A stretch of 12,520 nucleotides of DNA from Obelidium mucronatum (lineage: Eukaryota > Chytridiomycota > Chytridiomycetes > Chytridiales > Chytriomycetaceae). The notes beneath the pieces are model-generated. The model saw nothing but the letters and a program-made list of their open reading frames with translations, did not search any database and was not told the DNA's origin. Where the stretch lies: NCBI GenBank assembly GCA_025765595.1, contig JAIVFH010000620.1:1-12520 (forward strand), read 5' to 3'. Position 1 is the first letter of the stretch. Every line of letters starts with the position of its first letter. The position numbers and the translations under genes are program-made. Below, piece after piece: positions 1 through 7,933 of this stretch.

Positions 1-251
1 CATGATAAGATTGTGATTAATGGCGAATCGGAGGAAGAGGCATTCAAGTTGAGTACTTATTTTAATATTGGAAGATAACTCCTGGTATTGTGTGGTTCTT
101 ATTCTTGTTTTATTTTTTGTGCAGTGACTTGGAAAAATACGTGGTTGCGACTTGGCCCCAAGTCACGGCGCCAGCAAGAAGAGCAAAACATGCACATTGT
201 TTTAATGAAGTTTCAATAAAGATTCATTATGATTTATTGCCCAGCATATAG
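1..251 (+). CDS. 3' terminal part of an unidentified protein-coding gene
   Basis: Only one frame is open from position 1 (reading H-D-K-I-V-I-N-G-E-S-E-E-E-A-F). It meets a stop at 76-78, but a strong acceptor (pyrimidine-rich tract then TTTTTTGTGCAG, ending at 124) indicates an intron. Two donors are possible. A GT at 48 joins the exon to a frame that stays open to TAG at 249-251 (contains YVVATWPQV). A GT at 53 gives a frame that ends at TAA 217-219. The second choice would put the stop codon inside the AATAAA at 215-220; the first would run the coding region past that signal. I recognise no family in either tail. The gene is cut by the left edge and is convergent with NDUFAF1. That there is an exon here is fairly likely; which frame is right is open. 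Confidence 0.35.
215..220 (+). promoter_or_regulatory. candidate poly(A) signal AATAAA for the left-edge gene
   Basis: A perfect AATAAA lies on the plus strand at the end of the left-edge gene. It sits 13 bases from the opposite-strand AATAAA assigned to NDUFAF1, so the two 3' UTRs probably overlap. Confidence 0.45.
233..238 (-). promoter_or_regulatory. candidate poly(A) signal AATAAA for NDUFAF1
   Basis: The plus strand reads TTTATT, so the minus strand carries AATAAA about 105 bases beyond the NDUFAF1 stop. No nearer canonical signal is apparent. Confidence 0.45.
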
Positions 252-343
252 CAATCACACCAGCCTCCTACACTATGATTCAACCGGACTTCTTTTTTAT
301 GGGAAAGTCCACAAAAAAGGGTTCGCGTTCCTGCACTTTGTTT

Positions 344-1391
344 TCACCGCTTCCTGATGGGAAAATCTTGATCCCCCAACGTCCTTTCGGTATTCATTGC
401 TCGAATCCAGTCCAACTCTAAAGAAAAGTCTCCGTCTTGCCGAACAATTGAAAACCCAACACTACGAATCTTTGAGCGATCCATTTCGAGTTGATTCTTC
501 ATGACGTTTTCCGTGGGCTGTTAGAATAAATCTCGGAAAGGAATCTGCATGAATACAATTTGAGATACGGATTCACAATTATCAATCCAGAAAAATAACT
601 GTTTACTGTACCATAACCACTTCCCATTCTCCCGGCCTCTCTGTTTGTAGCCGATGTTGCCAAGTGTAGCTAGGGAAGATGGAATCCGTCTGAATATTCA
701 CAAAATATTGCCTTCTATCGGCTTTGCATCTGATTGCCAGATATCTGAATTGAGAAGTGTCGAACCGAGGGCGATGGAATAATGTGATTGGGCGTTCCTG
801 AGCAACAAGTCTTTCAACAACGCAACACGGTGACCCGCGTCACATGCGCTCCGCAAGACACACACACACACACACATACCTTTGATTTAATTCCCGCGTA
901 TCCGCTCTTGTCAAACTTTGATCCCTCAGGTACTGCTGTGCTGAGCTTTCCCCAGAACATTCCTTGTGTGTGAAACGTCAGATCACTCGCCCATAATCCT
1001 GGTCACTCCAAGAGATTCCCGCAACACATACCAGTATTATCCGGAGTATGGCCCCAGTATGCTTCCGACAATCCTGGTTTGGTGGGAGGAAACCTTTAGT
1101 TGACAGTCCTTTTTCCCTTTTTTGACCGTTGGCAGGAGCCGTTGTTTACCTCCAACATCGGCGTCAGATCCCAATATAAACTGTTGCAATGCTTCGACAG
1201 AATTCAGTTGAAACATTGGCAGGTCTCGCTTCCAGGTTGAGAAACTGTCCATGCTCAATGCTACCAGCAGGAATTGAGAGTGCATCGTCAGTACAAACAG
1301 CTTTCAAACAAATGAGGCTACCATTATCGGCTTCCTGTTTGAGGTAGGCTGCGCTCCGTTGGAGGTAGTTTCGAAATCCAACGTTAGCCAT
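344..1391 (-). CDS. NDUFAF1: NDUFAF1 / CIA30, mitochondrial complex I assembly factor (frame disturbed in last exon)
   Basis: Modelled exons on the minus strand are 1391-1322, 1260-1150, 998-880, 797-612 and 544-344, about 228 residues, close to fungal CIA30 length. All four introns (61, 151, 82, 67 nt) are GT-AG and the phases agree. The CIA30 domain is clear in order: FQLNSVEALQQF, GSDADVGG (residues 54-61), FWGKLSTAVPEG, SGYAG, FRYLAIR, YFVNIQTDS, GEWEVV, IPFRD, then SVGFSI and LELDWIRA near the C-terminus. In human and fungal cells this protein helps assemble the membrane arm of NADH:ubiquinone oxidoreductase in mitochondria, so the organism probably has complex I. Oddity: right after IPFRD the reading frame hits TAA at 523-521, while the expected FILTAHGK is encoded one frame over (530-507); the original frame then resumes at 505. 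This means two small compensating indels or base-call errors; if real, the gene is damaged. Intron 2, the longest of the four, is the least certain junction. Confidence 0.87.
858..876. repeat. (AC)9 dinucleotide microsatellite in NDUFAF1 intron 3
   Basis: A perfect run of alternating A and C, 19 nt. On the gene strand it reads as TGTGTG and begins immediately behind the splice donor (GTATGTGTG), so the repeat forms part of the donor context. Confidence 0.9.
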
Positions 1392-2389
1392 TTTGTTTTT
1401 TAAAAATAAATCTGAAATAAAGCTGAATATAACCTTTTGATTCGTTGTGCAAGTTTAAAATGTAGAGAATTAAAGATAATATTAAGTTTATTTCCATTTG
1501 CTTCTATCAATATTTATATACATAATATGGCGCAATAGGCGACTGTCGTCACGTTCAGCCCCATGCAAACCATGCCTCTGACAACGTGAATGTATCCGAC
1601 CATACGTGGCAAGTTTGAAGTGATCAATCATCAAAACGATTAAGACCAACTCAACTCAACACTGCCCGGAATATGTTCGCAGACTGCAGCGCTACCTCCG
1701 TTGACCTCAAAACGGAATATACACAAGTACCCTTAAGAGCCTAGGAAGAACAAGAAAGGGGAAAATAAAAGGGGAAGCGGGAGGGCATAAATTATGTACT
1801 CTATATGGTTCAGAGTTTGGCCAAGTCACTTTTTGAGGATGGCAGAAGCGATGCAAACAGCGATGCAATCCAAGACACAATAAACCATCAACCATAGTCT
1901 GATCGGCAAAATCGCTGATTCATGCTAATGGGACTGTATGATATTTCCATAGTGCTGCTGTATGGGTGTGGTAGTGGTGATGTTTTGTTTAGTTTCTCAC
2001 TCAGCCCATCGAGATAAACGCCTGGAAACCCACACTTTGTCTATGCACTCTGTGGGTATAAAAAGATATATACATAAAGACGCTTCAGACTCAACTGTTT
2101 TGGGCTACTATATGTTAAGTTCTAAATGAACCAAATATGGGAACTTTCAAAGCATTAAAGAAGGGGAATACCACTTATGATTAGCAGCGAGCACTCTCAA
2201 GTAGTTTCAGCTATCAGCATGCTGTATTTTCTACATAGTTGTGATGATTGGCGGCATAAATTTAAGTGGCTTGGCGCGTGGTGTGCGCAAAGTGTCTTCC
2301 GATTGCTGCCTTTCATCTCCCACTAATCTCCCACCTGCGACTCCTTGAAGCTTTGTGGTCATCCATCATTTAAATCAAAGCGATTTAAG
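1392..2389. other. about 1 kb without a recognisable gene
   Basis: This AT-rich stretch separates the start of NDUFAF1 (minus) from the promoter of the Thr-rich protein gene (plus). It holds only short open frames with no family resemblance, and I found no tRNA, rRNA or snRNA signature. Visible small features are a 10-base direct repeat AGCGATGCAA at 1847-1856 and 1859-1868 (12-base period), and an isolated TATA-like TATAAAAAG at 2057-2065 that is not followed by a convincing gene. It is presumably regulatory and 5' UTR sequence for the two flanking divergent genes. Confidence 0.55.
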
Positions 2390-2496
2390 CCAATGGTGCT
2401 GTTTTTGTTTGATTTTCCCGTCATTCTTTCCCGACACAGCTGTTCAGCCAAATGAAGCGTCTATTTAATCGTTGGGCTTGTACCAGCCTATAAAAG
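2390..2496 (+). promoter_or_regulatory. core promoter of the Thr-rich protein gene: CCAAT box and TATA box
   Basis: CCAAT at 2390-2394 is followed about 95 bases later by TATAAAAG at 2489-2496. The TATA box ends 38 bases before the ATG at 2535, so transcription would start only a few bases upstream of the start codon. This spacing is the main reason to reject any start further upstream. Confidence 0.6.
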
Positions 2497-2534
2497 AAGC
2501 AAAGGAGGCCCGGAGCGGAAGTAATCAAAAAACT

Positions 2535-3488
2535 ATGGTGCAATTGGTTGCTATCACTGCTTCCCTCGCCTACCTGGCCTCTGTCGCCATGGCTGCCACT
2601 CCAACACCAACTCCGAGACCAACTCCTCCACGCCCTTCAACGATTATTTCTGCAATCACAGTTTCTGCTACATCGGCTGCACCATCTGCCCAGTCTACTA
2701 CCACTGTTGATGCCGCTACTACTGCTCCAACCACCACTACTACCACGACCACAACCCTGGCACCAATTCCATCTACTATTGCTCCATCCACCACTACTAC
2801 CACTACTACAACCATCCCCACGGTGATCACGGCTGTTAGTACTGTTCCAAGAACTACAGTTTCAACCACCACAACCACTGCAACTGTCGTAAGTCCAAAT
2901 CTATTCACATTGACCAAGGGAAACTATCCCATTATTCGGGAATTCAAGACAGAATGCATTGATAAGCTCGTCGTTGACGTTTCAGGTGCTTCTGCATACT
3001 TTGCCGACCAAGCCAATAGCAATTGTGGTCCAAGTGATTTTAAGAGTCGTTTCAATCAGTACTTTGCGTTCGACGCTATTAATGGATTGGCCGTTTTCTC
3101 TGGCTTCCTGAACGAAACTGTGTACGAAGTTGCCATTGGAGTCAAGAAACAAAGAGACGTTGTTTTGGAGGACCCGGATGCCTGGAGGTTCTTTTACCAA
3201 ATCGCGCGTGCAACTAGCACTACTGTTCCAGTAGCTGCTACTACTACCTGTACTGGAAGTGCTGCTTCTCAAGTTTCAAGTACTTGCACCGCCAGTGCTC
3301 AAGTTACAGGTACAGCGGTTGCGTCAACTGCTGCTACCACTTGCAAGACTACCACTGCGCAAGATGGTTCACTTTACACTCAAGCTACGCCAAAAGCAAC
3401 CACAGCTAATAAGAATCTTTATGCTTCGGGATCTTCTGCTGCTGCTTTGACCGTTTTGGCGGCCTGCATGGCTGCTGTTCTTGTTTAG
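2535..3488 (+). CDS. Thr-rich secreted, probably GPI-anchored surface protein
   Basis: A single uninterrupted frame of 317 residues. Residues 1-20 form a clean signal peptide ending A-M-A. Residues 21-121 are a Pro/Thr/Ser stalk with runs of nine Thr (66-74) and eight Thr (86-93), expected to be heavily O-mannosylated. Residues about 122-225 form a compact non-repetitive domain with two cysteines (141, 164; a disulfide is possible) and one N-glycosylation sequon (N193-E-T). A second Ser/Thr/Ala-rich region with three cysteines follows. The C-terminus, from about residue 298, is small residues then a hydrophobic stretch (ALTVLAACMAAVLV) with no charged end, typical of a GPI attachment signal. 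I do not recognise the central domain. The likely role is a cell-wall or plasma-membrane surface protein. The ATG at 2535 is chosen because it gives the signal peptide and fits the TATA box. Confidence 0.82.
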   Translation: MVQLVAITASLAYLASVAMAATPTPTPRPTPPRPSTIISAITVSATSAAPSAQSTTTVDAATTAPTTTTTTTTTLAPIPSTIAPSTTTTTTTTIPTVITAVSTVPRTTVSTTTTTATVVSPNLFTLTKGNYPIIREFKTECIDKLVVDVSGASAYFADQANSNCGPSDFKSRFNQYFAFDAINGLAVFSGFLNETVYEVAIGVKKQRDVVLEDPDAWRFFYQIARATSTTVPVAATTTCTGSAASQVSSTCTASAQVTGTAVASTAATTCKTTTAQDGSLYTQATPKATTANKNLYASGSSAAALTVLAACMAAVLV

Positions 3489-3553
3489 ATTTGACCCTCT
3501 CTAAGTTTCCCTTTTTTTCTCGTTCCCCTATGGTCTCTGGTCTGTTCCTTAGA

Positions 3554-3559
3554 AATAAA
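3554..3559 (+). promoter_or_regulatory. poly(A) signal AATAAA of the Thr-rich protein gene
   Basis: A perfect AATAAA 66 bases after the stop codon. The remaining 74 bases to the NOG2 start codon include a long pyrimidine-rich tract (about 3588-3614), which probably belongs to the NOG2 promoter or 5' UTR. Confidence 0.55.
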
Positions 3560-3633
3560 GCAGTGTTTTTGAAGTACTTCGGGCTATTTTTCCTTTCTTT
3601 CTTTTTTTCTCATCAACCAAAAACATCCAAAAA

Positions 3634-6401
3634 ATGGGAAAACTCAAAAAGGAAAAGAACCGCGCCGCCGCTGGTCGATCAGTCAGCGCAGCATCGCAGG
3701 GAACTGGTGATAGAAGGCTGCAGAACGTGATCAACGCAAAGGGAACCAACTTCTACCGCGATGCGTCAAAGGTCCGTCAGGTCAATCTGCTCAAGTCAGG
3801 AAAGGCAACCCGCAACTCAGCTGGAACTATCATCAAAGCAGCGGCCTTCCAAAACCGAGACAAGTCGTTCAGTGTTGCTCGTGTTGATGCAAACAGAAAG
3901 TGGTTTGGTTAGTATTCACTTCGAGACTTTTTCCTTTTTTGATCCCTAACATATGTGAACAGAAAACACTCGTGTCGTTGGTCAGAAGGAGCTGCAGGCG
4001 TTCAGAGAAGCCATGAGCGATAAGGCTGATGACCCTTACACCTTCCTGTTGCGCCAGAACAAGCTTCCCATGTCCCTGTTGACTGATTCTACAAAGGTGT
4101 GTGCCTTTCTTCAGGATTTCTTCAGATCTATTTCCTTCTGACCTCTTTTTTGCGTAGACTACTCGTATGAATATGCTTGAAGTGGATCCATTCAATAACA
4201 CCTTTGGCCCTAAAGCGCAACGGAAGAAGCCAAAGCTGAAGGTTGGCTCTATGGATGAACTTGCTGCTGCCGTAGATAATCAGCAAGGTATTTGAATTTA
4301 TTCAGCCGTTTTAAAGAGATTCTTTCTCACATATTTTATCCTTTAGATAGCTACGAAGCTGTGAAGGACAGCAGACTTTTAGCCAACGTTGACCATTCTG
4401 GTGCCAACGATGCCAGAATGGATCCAATCTTCAGCAAGGGGCAATCTCGTCGTATTTGGGGAGAGTTGTACAAGGTTATAGATTCGTCAGACGTGATCAT
4501 ACACGTTCTAGATGCTCGAGATCCCATGGGAACTCGGTGCAAAAATGTAGAGACTCATTTGAAAAAGGAGGCTCGGCATAAACACTTGATCTTTGTCCTG
4601 AATAAGTGTGATTTGGTCCCAACGTGGGTCACTGTAAGTATTTCTCCCATCCAACGTAAACCCTTTCTCTCCCCTTTCCGCCCCACGGTTAAGTCAATAT
4701 GTCAGTCACAGAGAACAAGAAAGGAAGAAATTCCGAGTTCTCGCCTTTGAATAGACTGTGCATGTGTTACAACTGTGGAATATAATCTAGTCTTCGACCG
4801 TGAGATTTCCCCCTCGTTTTGAGGGGTCTCCAATTGAGATTTAACGTTCCGCGAGAGTTGATGGTTGGCGAAGGTTCTTGAGACCTTCACACAACAGTGT
4901 TGATTATCTTAGTATTGCGAACAAACATTCCCATTACGCCCTGTCATCCAATCTCGATTATTTACTCTGTTTTTTCTCTACTTGCTAGGCCAAATGGGTG
5001 AAAATCCTTTCCAAAGAATACCCTACCCTCGCCTTCCACGCCAGCATCACCAACTCCTTTGGAAAAGGTTCTCTCATCCAGCTGCTCCGTCAATTCACAA
5101 ATCTCCACTCCGACAAGAAGCAAATTAGTGTCGGGTTTATTGGATACCCAAACACTGGTAAATCTTCAATCATCAACACCCTCCGAAACAAGAAAGTGTG
5201 CAACGTTGCACCAATTCCTGGTGAAACCAAGATCTGGCAGTATATCACGCTTATGAAACGAATCTACCTCATCGACTGTCCGGGAATCGTGTATCCAGAT
5301 CCAAGCGACACTGAGACCGACATCATTTTGAAGGGGGTTGTCCGTATCGAAAACATTCAACAACCAGAAGACCATATCGGTGCTGTGTTGAGTCGTGTGC
5401 GAACAGACTACATTCAGCGGACATACGATGTGGAGAGCTGGACCGATCATGTCGACTTTTTGACTCAAATTGCCAAGAAGAGTGGAAGATTGTTGAAAAT
5501 GGGTGAACCCGACATTGGAACCGTCGCTAAGATGATCTTAAATGACTGGTTGAGAGGAAAGATTCCTTATTACACTATGCCACCTGAGCATGATCCTACA
5601 GCACCTCAGAAGAAGGTTTGTTTCGACGTCTGTTATTTTTTGTAGCTTGATCCTCAATGGCTTTGTTTCCTGTGTTTTTAGGAAGACCCAGAGGCATTTG
5701 GTGCTGCTACTCGTGCAGCCGTGAACGTGGAGCAACTCTTTAGCAAAATCCCTGTCTCTGCCAAATTCTTGCCAGATGATATGAAGGGTTCTGACGAAAA
5801 CCAACTTGTTGAAGAAGAAGAGCAAGCTGAGCCCGAAGCAATCGAAATTGAAGGCCAGTCTGATGAAGCCGTCGAAGCTTCTCCAGAAGCGGAGAAGAAG
5901 AAATCCGTCAAGAGCAAAAAGGTTGCAGCCGTTGCTACCCGTTCGTCCAAGCGAAAAGCTGCCGCTGCTGCTGAAACCGACTGGGACGAAGTGTTTGGTA
6001 GTGTTGTCGGTCAAGATGCTTCTGCCGAAGAAGTTGCTGCTCTCAAGACCAAACTGGCGGCCACAAAACCCGCTGCCACGGCAACGAAAAAGAAGGGAAA
6101 GAGAACTTCTTCCGAGGTGGAACCCGATTCCGATGCTGAGGTTGAAAGTGAGGAAGAGATCGGATTTGCTGAGCCCATCAAGAAGAAGCCATTCGTCCCT
6201 CCCGTATTCGAAAAGGTCAAGAAGGGAGAAAAGGTGGAAGAGGAAGATCGAATGAAGACAAACAAACGGAAAGTTGGTGTCAACTTTTATGACGAAGCCA
6301 ATGTCAAGAATAAGCGGAGGTCCAAGGCTAAGCCAATTAGTCAGGCATCTCTTGCGAAGCAGATTCGTGCTCCTGGTCTCAAACGCTTAACTAAAAAATA
6401 A
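3634..6401 (+). CDS. NOG2: NOG2 / GNL2, nucleolar GTPase for 60S ribosome assembly
   Basis: Exons are 3634-3907, 3963-4096, 4158-4287, 4347-4633, 4989-5615 and 5682-6401, giving 723 residues (human GNL2 is about the same; budding yeast is shorter). All introns are GT-AG and in phase. The N-terminal NGP1 region is clear ([32 protein letters not shown]). The GTPase motifs are in circularly permuted order: G4 NKCD (265-268), then the P-loop GYPNTGKSS (327-335), P-I-P-G-E-T (351-355) and G3 DCPG (371-374). The P-loop has Thr331 where Val is usual in this family. Residues from about 480 on are a charged, low-complexity tail with alternating acidic and Lys-rich patches, ending in Lys/Arg-rich sequence that suits nucleolar targeting. 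The family binds pre-60S particles and acts before their nuclear export. Intron 4 is 355 nt against 55-66 nt for the others. Confidence 0.96.
4802..4895 (+). other. two stem-loops inside the long NOG2 intron 4 (possible structured RNA)
   Basis: The first hairpin has CCCCTC (4810-4815) pairing with GAGGGG (4821-4826) across a GTTTT loop, extended by GAGA (4802-4805) with TCTC (4827-4830) around a four-base bulge. The second has GAAGGT (4870-4875) pairing with ACCTTC (4883-4888) across a seven-base loop, extended by GTTG (4864-4867) with CAAC (4892-4895). The host intron (4634-4988) is about five times longer than its siblings. Introns of ribosome-assembly genes often carry snoRNAs, but I see no clear C/D boxes and no secure H/ACA hinge, so the identity is unresolved. 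Confidence 0.3.
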
Positions 6402-6440
6402 GTTATTTGACTTTTGTGTCATCATTTTTGTACTTCATTG

Positions 6441-6453
6441 GATAAACTTTATT
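6441..6453. promoter_or_regulatory. adjacent opposite-strand poly(A) signals of NOG2 and CatSper3
   Basis: The plus strand has GATAAA at 6441-6446, 40 bases after the NOG2 stop, a tolerated variant signal. The minus strand has a perfect AATAAA at 6453-6448, 47 bases after the channel stop. Cleavage downstream of each would make the two transcripts overlap at their 3' ends. Confidence 0.5.
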
Positions 6454-6499
6454 TGGGTAGTGTTTTTAAGTAAATTCAGTTGTGAATACGCCTCAAATT

Positions 6500-7890
6500 T
6501 TAAGGATCTTGTTTTGTTCGTGAATTTAGGCGTTGATCAACATATTCCGCCAAACAGTTTGCAATTCCAAATTGAAGCTGCTGTATACGATAAAGAGTGT
6601 TTTCTCGATGTGTAAGTGTAACAGAGAAGGTCTCCAACCAAGTCAAGTTGCAGTTGATGTGACTCATTGGAACAACGTCTTCATGCCGCAAAGTCCCAAC
6701 CATTTCCTTGACAATATCCTGAAAGTTGTCCTCTTCTCCTTTTCCTGTTTGCGCCAGCAACTCAGAAATGTCTTGTTGTTGCCTTCGCAAGAATACTTCC
6801 CGCTTGATGAGCCGCGCCTCGCGTTTCTTTTTAGCCTGCTCTTCTTTATCAATTCGCGTGGCATCATCAATATTCTGATTGGACAGATTCCATGCATGGA
6901 TGTCAGATTTTTTTCCCAAACTTCAAATTTCCTTACTTGGCAAATGACCCCAATAAACATATTCGCAATAATGAAATTGCCAATAAAGATAAAAAATGCC
7001 GTAAACAGCTCACTGCCAACAAATCCGTCGTGAGACAAGGTCTCTTGGTATGGCAGCCACCCGTCAGCACAGACATAGATGAATAGCGTCATGAAAGAGT
7101 CGCCAAGTGTTCCCCAATCTTTATGTGAAGTTGAGGAAGGATCTCCCGCAAACAAGTAGTGTCTTATCGCAAATCCAAGTTTTTTTTTTTTTTTTTTGTT
7201 AATGACCCGTTTAAGAAATTAAGTGGGGAACCTTACCCCAAAACACCGAAAATGAACATGATCAACAAGAGCAGAATAATAATATCGACCACATTGTTTC
7301 TCAGAGTGTTGATGAGGGCTTCAACAACTACTTGTAATGACCTGATTCGACATTTACGAAAAATAAAAACCTCAGATATGCAAAGGGAGAAAAAAAAAGA
7401 GCTCAAAACCTCATAAAAGATATTCCACGAAACGCGCGTAACGCTCTCAGCGACCGCATAATTCTCAACACCGCCAAATCCTCAAAATCAGGAACCCAAT
7501 ACGTAACAATAAGCTGAACCAATCCCATAACGAGAATTATAAAGTCCAAGCGGTTATATTTCTCTTTCCAATACCCAAATGGACGCGCGATAAACTTGAT
7601 CAAGAATTCAGTCAAGTATATTGACATGAAGATTAGCTCCAAGTGCTGGAAAGCGGCAGGGATATTCATGGAGTGTGCATATGCCATGCTTTGGGTTTCT
7701 TGGGCGATGCATATTATATCTGCGATAACAGCAAGGAATATTCCGTTGTGAAAATATTTGGACTGGCGAGTTGGTTAGAGAAGTGAGTAGGTGCGATAGC
7801 TGATAATTAAAAGAAGCTGCATACACTGGAAATGGCACGAAGATGCGCAGTGATTGGCCAGTCAGCGTAAGCATCGGTCGTTGATGGCAT
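6500..7890 (-). CDS. CATSPER3: CatSper3-like voltage-gated calcium channel subunit
   Basis: Minus-strand exons are 7890-7825, 7762-7410, 7341-7237, 7162-6937 and 6874-6500, giving 374 residues (human CatSper3 is 398). All four introns (62-74 nt) are GT-AG and in phase. There is a single ion-transport domain: S1 about 30-42, S2 61-81 followed by PFGYWK, S3 94-110, S4 119-140 with Arg at 122, 125, 128, 131 and 134, S5 about 157-179, pore 191-214 and S6 225-248 (NMFIGV). The pore core is CADGW (206-210), matching the CatSper pattern T-x-D-x-W except that Cys replaces Thr. The cytoplasmic tail is a basic coiled coil (RRQQQDISELL) followed by segments resembling the CatSper3 C-terminus (DIVKEMVGTLRHED, YRIQQLQF), which is why I prefer CatSper3 over CatSper1, 2 or 4. 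In animals four such subunits form a flagellar calcium channel; here the motile zoospore or gamete is the likely site. Confidence 0.9.
7180..7197. repeat. T18 homopolymer in CatSper3 intron 3
   Basis: Eighteen consecutive T on the plus strand, read as poly-A on the gene strand, 17 bases before the acceptor of the 74-nt intron. Because it is A-rich on the transcript, it is not a polypyrimidine tract for this acceptor. Its length is probably variable between individuals and reads. Confidence 0.85.
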
Positions 7891-7933
7891 TTTTGAGAAC
7901 TGTCAAAAAAACAAACAACCCTTTGTTGAAAGA
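7891..7933. promoter_or_regulatory. 43-bp divergent promoter between CatSper3 and the mannosyltransferase
   Basis: The two start codons face away from each other with only 43 bases between them. The gap contains an A-run (CAAAAAAACAAACAA) and no TATA or CCAAT box. Both starts are well supported by their proteins, so the core promoters must either share this stretch or extend into the opposite gene's first exon. Confidence 0.6.

Noticed and set aside
521..523. Read-through or reassignment of TAA as an amino acid in NDUFAF1
   Set aside because: Other genes here terminate at TAA (NOG2, mannosyltransferase, uS7), and the expected residues are present one frame over, so a frameshift explains it better than a changed code.
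1164..1391. A 75-codon minus-strand frame taken as a separate small protein
   Set aside because: Its first 23 codons are NDUFAF1 exon 1; the rest reads through a 61-nt intron with GT donor, CTGAC branch-like site and TAG acceptor.
1707..1895. A 62-codon minus-strand frame in the long intergenic region
   Set aside because: No recognisable domain, no promoter or splice context, and the length is expected by chance.
2472..2534. Upstream extension of the Thr-rich protein starting at a TTG
   Set aside because: It is not an ATG, would bury the signal peptide, and overlaps the TATA box at 2489-2496. The ATG at 2535 explains everything.
2570..2917. A 115-codon minus-strand open frame rich in Val and Gly, opposite the Thr-rich gene
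   Set aside because: It is the complement of the Thr-codon runs (ACN read backwards gives GT-rich codons) and has no independent support.
4850..4870. C/D-box snoRNA reading, using GTTGATGG as a C box
   Set aside because: It departs from RTGATGA at important positions and no CTGA D box lies downstream within the intron.
6533..7033. A 166-codon plus-strand open frame
   Set aside because: It lies antisense to CatSper3 exons 4 and 5, whose protein matches a known family; the plus frame resembles nothing.
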